A stretch of 64,000 nucleotides of DNA from Oryzias latipes (GCF_002234675.1 NC_019879.2:3840619-3904618), one strand, 5' to 3'; counted from the first letter of the stretch, positions 1-24,602 are shown. Notes: generated from the sequence alone by a model not told the origin. Made by a program: numbers and translations.

Positions 1-1857
1 ATGCCACGCCCCCGCCACGCTGCGAGTCGACCACATAAGCCACGGTTACATGTGCAAAATATTTTTATCGCATCAATGGTCGGATTAGAATTCAACCGTG
101 TACATGGGCCCAGAAAAACTTTTTCCAATTATAACAAACGTTCACATGGGTCACACTTTCGGTCGGAATAAATAATTCACATATGTGCAGTAGTTTTGAA
201 AATACCGGAAGAGAAAATTAGTTCCGCTGAGCGGCTACATACATAGATATGCCAGCTCGGTAAAATACGAGATGATCTTCTAAACGTGATTTTATTAATG
301 TTACGGTTATTATGAAGCGCCTGTTTGCTCATCATTTTAATTTTAATCTGTGTGGTCAGTGCTTTTTCTGTCGAAGAACGGAGCCGGAAAGAAGCCAGGG
401 TTAGGAGAGGCTAACACGGGCTAACAACATTTAGCCTTTAATGAACATAAAATCCATGCGGAAAATTTTGAAATCCTCATCCTGGCTGAACGTAAATGTG
501 TGGGAATAACATCAGCCTTTATTTTGTCGGGACACGACTGGAAACACAAATCCATGTGATTGTTTGAACGGTTTCTAAGGACTGAGCGACATTTCTGCTT
601 TAAGCTCACACACTGCCCCAAAGCCGCTGAGTGAGCTGGCGGACCGAGCTCTGCCCGGACACACTTTTACCGGAAGACCCGGTTCTACTGAGTTCTGTAG
701 CTCGTTCACCTAGACCAGCGGGACAGATCACAGTCCGAAGTCTCCCACACATAGCGCACACGTGACAAAGCATCCTCCCTTACCCTCAAACACAAAGTCC
801 AGCTGCTCTACTCAGAGACACGGTTGCTCGGTCTGCCGGTCCACTTGACTAATCAGGTGCAGGAGCGGACCAATTTTTTTCTATTTTGTTTGTTATTTTA
901 ATTTTTTTGTTAAAGTCGCTTCCCTCAGTTTATACTGGATCCTCGCGGATGAGTCATCAGTTGCGAAATAAAGTAATAAAGTAAAATAACAAATAATTAT
1001 TATATTCTAACGAAAAATGTAACCCCCCCTCCCCCCCGACGATATCATTGTCCATCCCGATGGTTTACTGCAAACATCGTCGACTGCCAATTTAAGGGAC
1101 AGCGCAAACCCCTACTGTAAACAGAGAGGGGAAGGGGGGCAGGGGTTGCGCCAGTGTGTCCTGGGTCTTCCCCGGGGCCTCTGCCCGAACCACCTCCCCA
1201 GGGAAGCGTCCAGGAGGCATCTGGACCACACGCCTGAGCTCCTCTGGATGTGGAGGAGCAGCGGCTCTACTCTGAAAAGTACAAATCCAAAATGGACAAA
1301 TAAAATAATATTATACTTAAATCAGTTAAATGACTAAAGACATGAACATGACTGTGACTGGGGGCTCAGATCAACCCTTCTATGAGGAAAAAATGGAACC
1401 GTATCAGCTTTAAACAGCATGGAGTTGGATTCTCTGATGCGCCTCCACCCGTTCGTGCATCCGCTCTGATTAACCAACGTTCAGCGAAAAAGCAGCACGA
1501 TGTAAAAACACTGTCAGAGTTTTTCTAGTCGTGCGCCTGCAGCTAAAGAGGAAAGAACATTTTGAAGTGTTTTTTTCCCTCAAATGATTTTTTTGGCTCT
1601 TTCAAATGTCGAGTGAAGATTATGAGCTCCAGCCTTTGCTTTTAAGGGTTTCTTGAGACACTACTATTAATCAATTCTTATTGTGCCACTAAGGAAGAGA
1701 AGAAAGACTCAGCTGTCAGGAAAAAGTTTTGCGTGGCCTTTGTTGGACTCCTGGTTTTGCTCTTTGCTTCGAGTGTTTTCTAGAGGGCTTTGTTATAAAC
1801 TGTTACGTCTTCCTTTCCATTTGTGTGAACCCTGTTTTTTCCCCCTCTGGCTCTCAG
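1..1857. other. Non-coding left flank, probably sytl5 intron
   Basis: No exon with a convincing protein match is visible here on either strand. The first recognisable sytl5 exon starts at 1858 in mid-protein, so this stretch is best read as intron of sytl5. A retrotransposon scrap lies at about 1150-1285. A good GTAAGG donor on the minus strand near 775-781 follows a sequence without an open frame, and I do not call it an exon. Confidence 0.5.
1150..1285. repeat. Retrotransposon fragment of a widespread teleost family
   Basis: The segment with the CCCCGGGGCCTCTGCCC core, followed by text ending in a run that reads GGAGGAGCAGCGGCTCTAC, resembles a dispersed retroelement fragment seen in many fish genomes. 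It has no intact frame of its own. The family assignment is from memory of the pattern and is not certain. Confidence 0.45.
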
Positions 1858-11656
<9,799 letters not shown>

Positions 11657-13320
11657 AGCGCAGTCAGAGAGGAAGACGGGTGCAGGGAGAAGAGAGAGTC
11701 CCCCCCTCTCTAGTTTTTTCATGCAGATCTCCTCTCTGGTCCACAACAACCACTCATGCCTTACTCACTCATCCGTATGTGCCCCTACAACTACCAGTGC
11801 ATCCAGTCTTGACCGAGCACCACAGCTTTTCAATGAAACCCCGGTGACATTGAGATGAAGAAGCACAGGTCTGTCTGTGAGCCTCCTCTGCATGTTTCTG
11901 CACATAAACATTCTTACAATATTAAAACAACTTACAAACATTTGCTTAAAAAGCAAAATTCCCTCAATACGCGATTACAAATACGCTGAGTTTGAAGCAC
12001 AGATTCAGTTCTGCAGTAACTGTAATCACCAAAGGACAGAAGGAACTTCAGAAAGACTGAGGAAAATACAAGTACTGATATTTTTTAAGACAAACGGTGT
12101 ATTTTGAGGCACATTTCTTCACTGTTACCTTAAATAGTCTCAATTCTGGTGAAATGCTTTGTTCTGAATTGCATTTCTTTCTGTTCTGATACACTTTGAG
12201 GACCAAAATACAGTTTTTATATCCTTGAAATTCAATTTTAGGATCTGTTTTATCAAAAACAGTTAAGTCAGATTTTGCCGCTGGTATATTATTATTGGAT
12301 TTTCAGTTTTATGTGACACGATGAGGTCAATCTTATATGGAAGTTTATTTTCCTTACCCAAAATTCCAAGTCACATTCAATTCCCAATGAACAATTTGAA
12401 TTCCTATTTGCTGATTGAAGTTTGCAATGAAAAATTACAATTCAGTTGAACATTGAAAAAATAAAAAGAAATAAAAGCAATTGCATTTTAAATTGTTAAA
12501 CCATAATTCAAATGAAAATGCATTTTTACAATTCAATATTTAAAAAATAAAAATTCATTTTGTTTTTTTTTTAATTAATTTAATACAAAACTTAAACATG
12601 TAAGAATGAATTATAATTTTTCATTTCAAAATCTAAATGCATTTTCAAAGTGCAAGGTAAAATAGCAAGCGTCTGAAATACTTCACTTCAGTTTTTTGTT
12701 TTTTTAACTTGTTCAAAAAATGTTAACATTTGAAAAGGTGACTTACCTTGGCTAGAAAAGGTGTTCACCTAATTTAGAACCACTAGAAGACACAAAAGAA
12801 TGATCAAAATGAAGATTATTTTATCTGGACTTTGTAATTAAAAACAGAAATGTTTAAGACATTTTTTACTTTACTGGGCGAGTCTCATCATTAATAACAA
12901 ACAAAACATCAAGGTCAAAGAAACTGTTCCAAAAAACCTGCTAATGTGCCATCAGTCATGATCAGACAAAAATGTTCGGTCACAAGACGTTTGCCTTTAC
13001 GGTTTTTCTGTGTTTTTTTTTTACGAAAATATGAAAGATGTTTTCCATTCACAGCAATTTATACGGATGCACCACACAACAGTCTGTCAGCACAAATATG
13101 TTCATAAAGTATAAAAGTAGAATATAAAGTCTAAATTGATTTAAAGCGCTCCATAATATATAGATATGAACAAATATTTATGGCTGTTTTAAGTAGTCTG
13201 AGCTCATCTGTAGTCCTAACCTGAATGAACTTATCATCATGGTCCCTCATTCCTGTCTGTACTATCTATGATGAGTGCAAAGAATCGACGTGCAATAAAG
13301 ACGTGACACTGAGCGTCTCT
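11657..13320 (+). other. sytl5 3' untranslated region and low-complexity DNA
   Basis: This AT-rich sequence follows the sytl5 stop codon. The part at 12340-12660 is an AT-rich stretch with many AATTCAATT-like words. The 3' end is inferred from the poly(A) signal at 13294. No open frame of interest is present. Confidence 0.5.
13294..13299 (+). terminator. Candidate poly(A) signal AATAAA for sytl5
   Basis: The hexamer lies in GTGCAATAAAGACGTG and is followed by a TGTCT-rich stretch. It would give a 3' UTR of about 1.65 kb. Earlier AATAAA-like words near 12460 are alternatives. Confidence 0.4.
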
Positions 13321-13904
13321 CCATGCCTGCTTGACTAAACCTGTACAGGATTTGAACCCTCTAGACTAGTTCTGATGTGAACTTACAGCACAATATATCA
13401 GCGTGTGAACTGCATGGAGATAAAGAGAAGAATGAAAGGTGAAGCATGGAAACCCTTCCACACCCGGAAGAGAAAGTGTGCTGGCATGGAAACGGGGGGG
13501 GTTACGGAGGTGGAGGTGGAGGTGAGGTGCCTTGACTTCAGTGGTGGGAGGGGCTACCAAAAGTGCCAGTGCTGATCAGACGGTGACCCCGCCCCCAATG
13601 CCGCCAGTTTCAAAAAGTAAAAAAAATTCATTCTCACATGGGATGCTCCTTCTTTTTTTGTCCTTCCTGCCTGATGTAACGGTTTTTCCATGTCGTCATA
13701 GTAACAGATCTCATGGATCCAGCGTTTTGTAAAGACCCCCCCCCCCTTCGATGAAAAGTTTTTAGCGTCTTCTTGTAGCATTTTTCTGTTGATGAAGGAC
13801 ATATAAAAAAAAAATCAAGATTAAAATTTCATTTAAAAGATTTCAGTTCTGAAATTGTTGTGAATCGAGATAAAAATGCATTTAAAAAAACATTGTACTT
13901 ATTA

Positions 13905-14274
13905 AGTGGAAAATACACTAGATGGGCCACAATCTCCCTGCTTCACTCAATTCTGATGCATCCACTTGCAGACGACTAGATCCGTGCACGTCTGTTAGTT
14001 TGTTTAATATTAGGTTGGAGGTGTGAGGGGCTGTAAGCCAGACGGAGGGTGTGCAAACAGAGAGCTCTCGGCAACGGGGACGGGAAGGGAGGACGATGTT
14101 GTTCCACGGCAACAGTCCCGCCCGCAACTCAAAGGACAATTTCTAATTAGCTACTGCCGCTCTGCAGAAACGAACAACTTTTTTTTTTGTTGTCTAAAAA
14201 CGGTCTCATCATAAGTAAAAGAAGCCTGTAAACGATTTTACAACAAATCAATAAATGATTGGAGTGGGTCTTTA
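13905..14274. mobile_element. MITE-A copy
   Basis: It has the family landmarks GATGCATCCACTTGCAGACG, GTGAGGGGCTGTAAGC, GAGAGCTCTCGGCAACGG and CTGCCGCTCTGCAGAAAC, and ends ATGATTGGAGTGGGTCTTTA. The left terminus is not clear. It lies in the convergent intergenic space between sytl5 and srpx. Confidence 0.65.
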
Positions 14275-15440
14275 AGAAGCTGTTTACATTAGATGAAAGA
14301 CACTGTTATTTTACAGCATGCACTTTTACTCTCATTAAATTCTCTTTTTAAGATAGTTTTTGTTGCAAATATGTAATAAAATATTTTAAAATAAACATCT
14401 TGTCATGGATGGCTTCTTGCCAGTGAACGTTTTTACACTTTGTGACAACTCAGAGCTGTTTCACACTATTTCACTCATCCAGGATGTTCATTTTTTTCCT
14501 TCCATCAACAGGTAAAATGGCAGGTTTGACATTTCCATAGGGGAAACACGCAGAAGTGACACAATGGTTTCTGTAGAATCCTGATCTAGTGGTGGAAAAA
14601 AACCCATTTCATCTTCTTCTGGTTTGATTTGCTCTCTGCCGAAGAAGAAAAAATCAAGTCTTGAACTTTTATGGTTAATGTGGAAAATCAAGAAACAGAA
14701 AGGAAGAAAAAAAGTGAAAATAAATCATGGCCTAATTTGATTTTAATTGGGGATGCAAATGTTTGATTTCTTCTCAAAACACAATTCATTCTTTGTGGTA
14801 CAACCTTGCATTGGCAGAGGTCATTCGGATTTTTAAATCTTTGGTCTCAGACATGGTGGAGAGTTTGGAATCGGATTGATTGCTTCTGTGCATCCATGTT
14901 GTTTTTAATGTAACAAGCAGATAAAAAAAAGTATTGCTCCATATTCTAACTTGTTGCACGCATTAAATTCCCGTAGGAGCCAGAAATCTTACTGACTGAT
15001 TGAAACTTCTATCACTTTAGATAATATTTTATTTTGGACACATACTTTAAAAGAAAAGATAGGGCAAAATTAAAAAGAATATACAAGGAGTATTTGAAAG
15101 GTATACATTGGATTTAAAAAAAAATCTAATTAATTTTAGCTTTTTTCTAGGGTTGATATCTAAAGAATATTTAGCTTTGTTATCTGTAACACTAAGTTAT
15201 TCCCGCAAAAAAAATACAAAAAACAGAAAGGGAGTTATTAATCTGTATTTTAAAATACAAATGAATTAAAAAAAATATATGTTTTTAGCTTTTTAGACTT
15301 TTTTGAATTAACAATCTCTTCTTGTTCACACAAACTCACATTTTAAGACGGACTCGATTGATTGGTAAACATTCAAGTTCGTCAGGAGATCAAATCCTCT
15401 TTCTCCATCTCTGCAGAAAAAAAGCGTTTTGGCAACTTTA

Positions 15441-15646
15441 CCCCTTGTGCTATCCTAGGCACTTTAACGTTGGGAGTTGGGTCATCTAGACCCACTAGAC
15501 AGTGTGCTGAACCTTTTTTCTTCAATGATTTGTGATCTTCACTGGTGTCCATGGATTACATGAAATCTTTCCACCTTTATCCACCTTTGTCATGGTAGGG
15601 AGAACACGTCAAAGGTCATCTTGATCCCATAGGATAGCACAAGGGG
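15441..15646. mobile_element. TTAA-type hairpin MITE (206 bp)
   Basis: Inverted termini CCCCTTGTGCTATCCTA and TAGGATAGCACAAGGGG frame an internal sequence that is shared, in the opposite orientation, with the copy at 63190-63403. The right flank is TTAA; the left flank has decayed to TTTA. A TTAA target and short CCC-starting ends suggest a piggyBac-like non-autonomous element. Confidence 0.72.
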
Positions 15647-17373
15647 TTAAGCTTTTATCAAATGAAAATGTGCAATAATAAAAAATAAAAAGTAAAACAA
15701 AAAATAGATGAAACATGTTCAGGAGCATCTATTTCTGTAGCTGCACTCTGTGGATGACTAATCTTTTTCGATCAATTTGTCCTTGTGATTGAAGGCGGAC
15801 AAAGATTGTGCTTCTCCATCATCTCAGTGAAGGAACACCAGCGTCACGATCACATCGTCCAACCACCACATGGGTCAGAATCCCGGTGAACGGAAAGGAA
15901 CGCAGCTCCAATTTTTGAATCCAACCAATTCCATTACAAAAAAGAAAACCATGTGAGAACAAAGTCAGTTTTATCCTGACAAAGGTCCTGCTAGGAACAG
16001 AAATGGTTGTTTTAACTCATGTACATTAAGCTTTAGTTACTATATGAACCTTCTTGGTGCTGGATATTTCCATGGAAACACTTGCTGGATAAAAATGTGT
16101 GCAAAACATGGCAGCAAGATGATGCAGGGGTGTTAATTCAGCATATTTTCAGCTTTAACAAAGATGTGATCTTTCTCGGATTTCTTTTTTACCTCTCAGA
16201 GTTTCAATAAAAAGGTCATCTGAAAGCGGAAGAAAACATTTCTCACAGAAGGTTCAAAGAAATCGTCTAATTTAAGGTCTCTACAGAGTTCAAAAGGAAA
16301 ATGAAGAAACAAAACTTTGTCAAAAAGAATTATAATAAGAATGAAACATGGACGTTAGAATACGCAGAAAGCAATATATGAAAATAAAAGAAAAATGGAA
16401 AAGAAGAATAAATTAAAGCCACAAGCATTGTCGCCGCTCCTCTTTAGCTTCTTTTTCCAAAATGGCGGCTTTTCTGTTGCTGTTAGCTCCATAGCAACCA
16501 TTTTATTTTTCAGGTGACGAACAGCTCTGTGTAATTCTTGGAAGAACCGGCAAAAGTAACTTTTAGATGTCCTTGGCGACGAGGTATTTTGTTAACTGCG
16601 CCTACATTTCTAATATGTTCATTTGCCATATCGTTTCATTCAGCTTGAGCCCGGGATTCATGTCTGAACTTTGCAGAGGGGAATGCCAATTTTGCAAGCT
16701 CACCCCGTTAACGGCCTTCAAAATGCAAAACATCTAAAAAAAACACATTTCCCAAGTAGTTTCCCAGTGATTTCCCAGGAAGCAATAGACGGAAACCCCT
16801 AAGAGGAGTTCTTATTTGTAGAAGGTACTAAAGGTGAATTTTTTTTTTTTAATTCAAGATGGCAGCCTCTTCCTCAGGTCAAAGGTCAACAGAACTTCAG
16901 TTGTAGACTTGGGCTGGATATTTGCACCATTCAGTTTTTTGACAGTTTCTCCTGCTGTGATGTCATCCAAGACTTCTGCAGGCCAGAAATATAAACACAT
17001 CGGATTCTTCGATTTGATGATGAATCAAAACAAGGTGAATAAAAATTTGTCCCTTTAATCTGACTTTTCCAACTCAGACATGGACGCACAGATGAAATGC
17101 AGACTATATATTTATATTTTACATTAAATACTAGAAAGTTGCAAAGTGTTCCAAACGTAAAAAAGAAAAAAAAAGAAAACTCGTGAATCAAATATAAAAG
17201 CCACCAGGAGCTTCAGGTCAGAACCACCATCCAAAGCGGTGCCTCCGTGCAGACGGAACAGAAGAAGTTCAGGTAGGAACGTGTGGATGAGGACACAGCG
17301 GGGCTCGTTTTGGTCTGCTGTGAGGACAAAGGGACCCGGGGGTCACAGAGGTGCACCGAGAGTCCAGCTGGCT

Positions 17374-20300
17374 CTACGACTGACAGGCCTGGCCGGCCTC
17401 CTGCTGCACCAGCATCTCGTCCTTACGCAGAGGGAAGGTGTCGATGGTGGTGAATAACTCGGCCGCTGTGATGGGGAACGGGTAACGCTGCTTGTCTATG
17501 CCCTGCTTGTCTACTATCACCATTTGGAAAGACCTCTGAGGAATCCGGAGGAGTAGCCTGGAAATGAAACATCAAGAGAAGTAGCAGCGATCCTGAGACA
17601 CAAACTGGTGTGTGTCTTTGTGTGTGTGTGTGTGACGGAGCGCCTCTATGTGTAGCCACATGCACATACACACCCATACCCACGCAGCATCGTTGCCCAC
17701 CCGCCTCATTTCCAGACGCTATGTCGCGGAGCAAGCGCTCCTCGTGTTGGTTGTGTTGAGGGTGCACGCTCCGTACGCTTTACCAGGAAGTGTTTGTTTA
17801 CAATCGGCAGTTTTAAACCGAGGAAACGCCTAGTCAGCTGTTTTAGGACGCGACCAGGAACAAATGACGGCAACAAACAAGTGTGTGAGAAAAACAAATT
17901 TCTCATTTCATTATTCAATATTACTGTGTGTAGGATTTTGGGATGGAGGGATATTTTCCTGAATAATGTGGATTATTATATGCATTTTCTTCATAAATGG
18001 TTTGCAGAAATGGCCAGAATGTGGGGAACAAAAGGGGATAATTGGGAATTCAGCCTAATGGGAGGGGCTTAAACCAGGGAGAGGGAGAGGTTGGTTGCAG
18101 TGGGGGCAATGAGAAAATGACAGGAATGTGCTCCCATTCTGTGTATTCTGAGATAGATCTATCTATCCACCTAAAGATAGCGAGATCTCGATCTTCATCT
18201 CTATAGTATATCTTAGTAAATTCACTGAGAAATATTACGTTTGGGAATTAGGGGAACAAATAAACCAAATCAATTGAAACACGCCTGCCTGGATTTGTGT
18301 ATCCTCAGAGTGTGTGCGTGTGTGTGCGTGGGTTTGTGTGTACCTGAGCTGCAGAGCCAGGCCTGGAGGAAGCAGTCTGTGACGAATACGGCCTACTTGC
18401 GAGGGGTAAATCCCGACCAGCTCCACAACCGTCACATGTCTCAGGTCCAGTCCACACTGAGCGTGCTGCTCCCCACAAGACACAAACACAGACACGGATC
18501 CATAAGTTCAACAGCGCTGTTATTGATTGGTCTGCAGATGAAAGGAGGAGGAGCAAAGCTCACATCACAGAGGAGCTTGAAGTGCAGCCTTCCATCAAGG
18601 GTTTGCTCAGAAATATTTTAAGGTAAACAAGGATTGACAGTGTGTTAACAAAAGAATCATGTGGAAACAAAAATAATAACATATAACACAGGGGTGGTTG
18701 ACTACAATAGGCTGTGTGTAGGCTGTGACTGTTTTAAGGGAGGAAAAACCATTTAGTGCCACCTTTACAAGATAAAAACCCTCCTTTCTGTGTTGCTAGC
18801 TCCGATATTGCTCGCCATTTTTGTTTCACCGCTAATGTTAGCTTGGGTTTGTGAGGGGCTGTAAGCTAGCAGGAGAGAGTGTGAACAAAGAGCTCTCAGC
18901 GACGCGGAGGGAAGGAAAGGGGGGTTGCTCCACTCAAAACCCAGAGGTGAATTTCTAACGAACTACTGCTGCTCTGCAGAAACTATGGCCTCCTAGAAAG
19001 CACTGGAAAGGCTCTTAAAATAGATCAAACGATGGTTTAAGTGGGACTTTAGATAAACAAAAAACACATGTCGGAAATTTCGAAAGTGCTTTCAGGTTAA
19101 TAAACAAGTGAGAAAAATGAATTAAAAATAATCACTCTTTGAATGCAAAAATGTTTGCACATGTGCTGCAGTGATGAATCATCGTGTTGATTTGAGATGC
19201 AGCATCTGTGTCTGGATGATTCCAAATGCCCCTAAGAATCATGGGACATCCACACGTCTGCACGATGGACCTCCTCCTTCAAACTGCTGAACTGATGGCG
19301 GTTCATCTTTCAGCTGATGACACGTTGGGCGTAAAAGGTCAGGCGTTCACAGGCAGCACTGACTTAATGGCTGCTGACGAGTGCCGCTGAGGGGGGGGCG
19401 ACATCCACCCCCAGAATAGGCCGATCAGAGAGATATGCAGTCAGACCCATGAGCTCACTGCTGTGACATTTTCTGATCTCTCTTGGTCTTTTTGTCCCAC
19501 TTGGGCGTTTAAGCGCAAACAAAAACGCCACACAAAAAACACCCTCCTCCCCCTCATCCTCCTCCCCCTTCCAGCTCAGTCGCCTCACGTTCGGCTGCTG
19601 ATGTGAGTCGTGCCTCACCTGGAGGTTAGTCATCTGGAAGCGGTAATTGTGATTGGAAGCCGTCGGCGCGGAGATAATGAGAAGCCGCCGCTTCTCGTAG
19701 AACTGGTCCAGCAGGGCGGCGGCGGAGCGCACGCCCACGTTGATGTTCATGGCTACGATGACATTGAATTCACAATTAAGTCAAGATATGAAGTGCAGTT
19801 GTGGCGCTGCATCCTCTCTGCATAATGTGAGTAGCTCATTAGGTGAAGTGAGATGACAGGCAGAGAGCTGCAGCACACGTTTTCCTGCTTTCCCACAGGT
19901 GACGGGATGAAGAGCGATGCTTTTAATGAATACATGCCAGGCTGCTCTCTGTGTTTATGCAGGTTCAAACCACTGACCAGTTATAGCGATAATAAAACAT
20001 TTATTGAACCTAAAAAAAGTCATAATTAACTCTAAAATATCAACAAAAAAATAAAAATGGTAAAAAAAAAAGGTTTAAATATTGAATTCACTGTTTTAAA
20101 ACATCACCATAACAGAGATGATCACATGAAACTATGCATTTCTATGGAATTATTATAAAAATTAAAACACAGAAAATAGTTAAGCATATTTAAAAGCAAA
20201 ATGTTAATGCCAATCAAGTGTAGGATTTGTGTTCTTAACATCGCATCCTGCAATTCACAACAATTTTAAATACAAAAAGATCTAAAGCAGCCCAAAAAAA

Positions 20301-23300
20301 GTCCCATCTGAATGTGTGATGTTTTCCTGCTGAACATACGTGTGCAGGTCGTATCTGAGCCGGACCAGGTGAGTCCGTACTGACACACTCTGGCCGAGCT
20401 GCCCTGCAGCTCGAAGCCGCCAGTACAGGTGAACTGACAGGAGGCGCCATAGTTGTCTCCGTCCCCGTCGCACTTCATGTAGCCGTTGTCAGGAGGAAAC
20501 AGGGGGCTGCAGCGCCGCACTACCAACACAGAAATAAGACTGAATACACACAAAAAGATGATTTAAAAAAAGACAAAAAACATAATTTAATCTCATTTAT
20601 GCAGGTTAAACGAGATCATTTACAACCTGTATAGAGGAATTCAACTAGTTTATTGATGGTTTAGTGTAGTTCAGGTTTCAGGGTAATAATTAGCAGCACT
20701 TTCCATATTGTTTTTGTTAAATCATGTAAGAAAAATGGTTAAACACTAAACTTATCTAAGCCATAAAAAAATTATGCTGCATGAAATAAGTGACATGAAG
20801 CACGTCTTTCTTTATACTAGAGAAGAGGGGATTATTTTTCACATTTATGGGGTTATTTAGATACACAGAAAAACTGATGAATTTATGAATATGTTAGATT
20901 ACAACATGATAAAAGGTTACCCCAAACCCAACAGCTTGTTGAATTGGAGCTGTGTGTTCATAGTTGTCATGTCAGTGAAACATGTCTGTTCCGTGTCCGT
21001 TCTGTGTGAGGCTGTCGAGTCCAATCAGCAGCTACATACTCGGTTAGGAGTTTGATGCTGAGCGCTCACGCCTTTCTTCAGTTTTTGGGAAGAGTCACAT
21101 AAAATGCTTCTATTTAGAGGACAAATGTTGTGTTTCCTACTTCAAACCTATAGTTGACACACATCAGACATGTTTCATGACATTTCAGTGACTGCTTGAT
21201 TGGGTTTTCTAGCTCGCGGGGCGTGTTCTTCGTGGCTGCACCATGACATCACGTAAAAGAGTCGGTGGTTTCAGTCCCCTCGGATTGCTCTATATGTGTT
21301 TTGTCTGCTGCGTTGTGTTGATGAGAAAATGATGAAGATGAACTCTCCAAATGTGAAGCTGACGGTCTCTTCCCCTGTGGCGTACCTCGCACTCGGAGGC
21401 TGAAGCGACAGGAGCCTTTGTTCCCGGCCCGGTCCAACACACTGTAGGACATCTTGTGGAGTCCCTCTGGAAAGTCCGATTTTGGAGGCATACCCTTTAA
21501 GATAACACTGCAAAGCACAATCTTACTTTAAACCCTTCATTTGTTTTGTTTTTTCAAGTCTGTGACACCACTAAAAGAAGACTGACTCAGTCAGGATCCC
21601 ATCGGCCGTGTCCACACCCTCAGGTGTGTCCCAAGTCACCCTCGCCGTCAGCTTTCCTGGTTCTGCCCACTTATCCTTCAGGTCTGGACATTTGATTTTA
21701 GGAGGATCGACATCTATGGGCCACAGGAACCATTGGCACATTGATAAAAAACAGGAGAAAATCAGACAACACACTGATTTCAGCACTTTAAAACTAAAGT
21801 AGGTTAAAAAAAAAAAAAAGCTTAATTTGCTGCTAAATTTCCATTACGTGGTCAGATTGAATGCTCTAAAACTGCAAAAGCAAAGTTTATTCCAGCAGAA
21901 AGAGTTCTTCTTGAGGAATGACCTTTAAAGGAGCCACGGTTCAAAGCAGTCATTGCAAGAACACAACAGAAATCACTACAGTTTTCCTCACAGAGTCTGG
22001 AATCCGATAAAACTACTCAAGCTCACCGAGTCCTGATCAAAAGATCCAAATGGATAAGAATCAAAATTTATTTACATAAAACAATTTACTTCTAATTACA
22101 TTTTTTTTTTTACAATTTAATGAATAAATTCTGACATTAAAATACAAAAATCACATCTCAAAGGTTGCTGCAAGGTTTAAACACGTCACCCCTAATTCTG
22201 TAAAGAACAAGAAAAAAGAAAGAGGAAGAAAAAACTGCTGTGACTAAATATATTCATCTGCACGACTGAAGCTTTGGGTTATTATTGAGCCTCCAGTGCA
22301 AATGCAATAAAGGCAATAAAGATAGAAAGAGATTCTCATAAAAATCCAGGTTCTTTCTCTCCGCTCAGATTTAATTGCAGAAGTTAAAATTATTTGGGGG
22401 TTAATTATCCATAATATGCTGCCTATATTTTTATCTTGAAAGAATCCAAAACCTCCATGAGGAATAATGTTTCACTGAAAGCGCCGCTCTGGTTTTTTGA
22501 GGTCATGTGATCTATTTCCAAATCGTTTGTTTTTTTAATGACAATTATGCCGTTTTCTACATAGTTTCTGCTGATCGGCAGCAGTTCATTAGAAACTATT
22601 GGTGTTGAGCAACCCCGCCCCCTTTCCCCTCCCCGTTGATGAGAGCACAGAGCAGTTAAGGCCTACCTAGCGTATTTTCTACCTCACAAATAGGCTTTTT
22701 TTGAATTTTTTTTCATCTGCTTCTGGGTCACAACAATGTGAATAAAGAAATACTCAGACGTGTAGTTTTCTTCATATACTGTATGTCCTCCATCTTGAGA
22801 AAAATGCCACAAGAACATGTTTAAAACACAGAGTGGGTCTTTAAATTAAACTCCCACCAGGAGTGACCTATCCCATTGGCTGTACAGCTCATGTGTGCGT
22901 GGTGGACTAAAGCTCATGCAGCCTTACCAGTGCAGGTGGGAATGGCAGAACTCCACATCTTGTTATACTGGCAGGTCGCCGTCTTCTGGCCCTTTAAGGT
23001 GAATCCCGGGGCGCAGAAGAACTCACAGCGAGAGTTGAAGTAGGAGCCGTCTGAGCATTTGTGGCCCCCGTTGATGGGCATGTCCAGTTTGGGACAGCGG
23101 ACCTCTGCACACAGAGAGAGATTTTAACAGCTGCACTTTTTTTTATAATATCCGTAAGTGACTTTAATTCTGCACTGATTCACTATTTACTGATTTATCA
23201 GTAGCCTGTGACGTTACAGTGACGATGGGATCCTTTTTAAATCCAGGCTGAGACTAGAGGAGATAGTCACTTTAATTTGTAGCCGGTTTACATACGCTCT

Positions 23301-24530
23301 CGTTTTTATTTATTTTACGTTTTAAATGTTTACATTTTTCTTGTAAATGTAATTTATTGTTTTCTCCTAGCCAGGACTCCCTTGAAAAAGAGAATCTTAA
23401 TCTCAATGGGACATTTCCTGGGTAAATAAAAAGTTAAATAAAAATTAAAAATAAATCCTCCACACAGTAAAACCAAGGTCTTTAATACGGTACTTTTACA
23501 GAATCACAGAGAATGTAGCTTCCAGCAAAGGCTACAGAAAAACTATGAAGACAGAAATGAAGAGGCAGAACTGTTGCCAGCCAACAGGAACTCACTTCTT
23601 CTTTGCATACACACCTGTCCTTGGCAAAGTAATACTGCCCTAACAGAATAAACATTAGGCGGTCGTATGTGAAAAGAGTTCTATAAAATATGTTCTATTT
23701 GATTTTTTATGTGAAAATACAACAGGAATTCACTGCTGTGGAATATAAACGGACTGATGAGGCGATGACGTCTCAGTAGGTGAAAAAGCGGAACGAAAAC
23801 CTTTAAAAATCAACAGTTAACAGAAGTGATGCTATGATCCGTATCTGTTAAAAAAATTACAAATATTTTAGGGTTTTCGAAGGACTTTAGCATGAAGTTT
23901 GTGTTTATTTGTCATTAAAAAAAAGGCAACATACGTAACTTCTTGATGCCGGATTTTATTTCCAATTATATAAAAAATATTCTTCAATTTTTTTTTCTTT
24001 CTTTTCTTTTCTAGGTGATACTAAATGAAGTGGAGTCCTGGATTTAATGGTACGATGCGAATTGAGACATATGGTATGAAGGAGTTATACAGACTTATTG
24101 AAACATTCGTCTATACAAGCATTGACTTGGTGGTGGATTAAGCCCCTAGTAGCTACTTTGGGAGGTGAACATGTCTTAATCTGGAAGTCAAAGGCCTGTG
24201 TCTGTCAGGGATGGAGGCTTGTCGAGGACCCTAACCCAGCTTCCAGGTAGATCCTCATAATAAGTAAGGGTTAATGGCAGACGAAGTGTGCATCATTACT
24301 TTTTAACGCACGCCGTGGAAGCCTGAACTGTCCGACACTTTAAAAAGTAATAATGCACACTGTGAAGGCTATTAACACGCTTATATCATGTTCACTTACA
24401 AAAGCAATACATATTAACCAGTTTTTGGTCCTTAAATTGGATCGCTTTTCTGACAAAAAGCAGACTATTTGTTACGTGGCATAACAAATTGTCCGCGACG
24501 CGCCGCACCACCGCTGCAGTCAAGATTCGG

Positions 24531-24602
<72 letters not shown>

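Larger units (their letters stand above)
13321..17373. other. Convergent intergenic region, sytl5 to srpx
   Basis: Apart from the two MITEs listed separately I see no gene. The 3' UTR of srpx must begin at 17373 and run leftwards; the word TTTATT near 16502 (AATAAA on the minus strand) is a possible end signal but not a strong one. AT-rich filler makes up the rest. Confidence 0.45.

Noticed and set aside
421-830. Minus-strand frame and a good minus-strand donor near 780, as a possible gene start left of sytl5
   Set aside because: The sequence before the donor has stops in the frames tried, there is no protein match, and the region is probably sytl5 intron.
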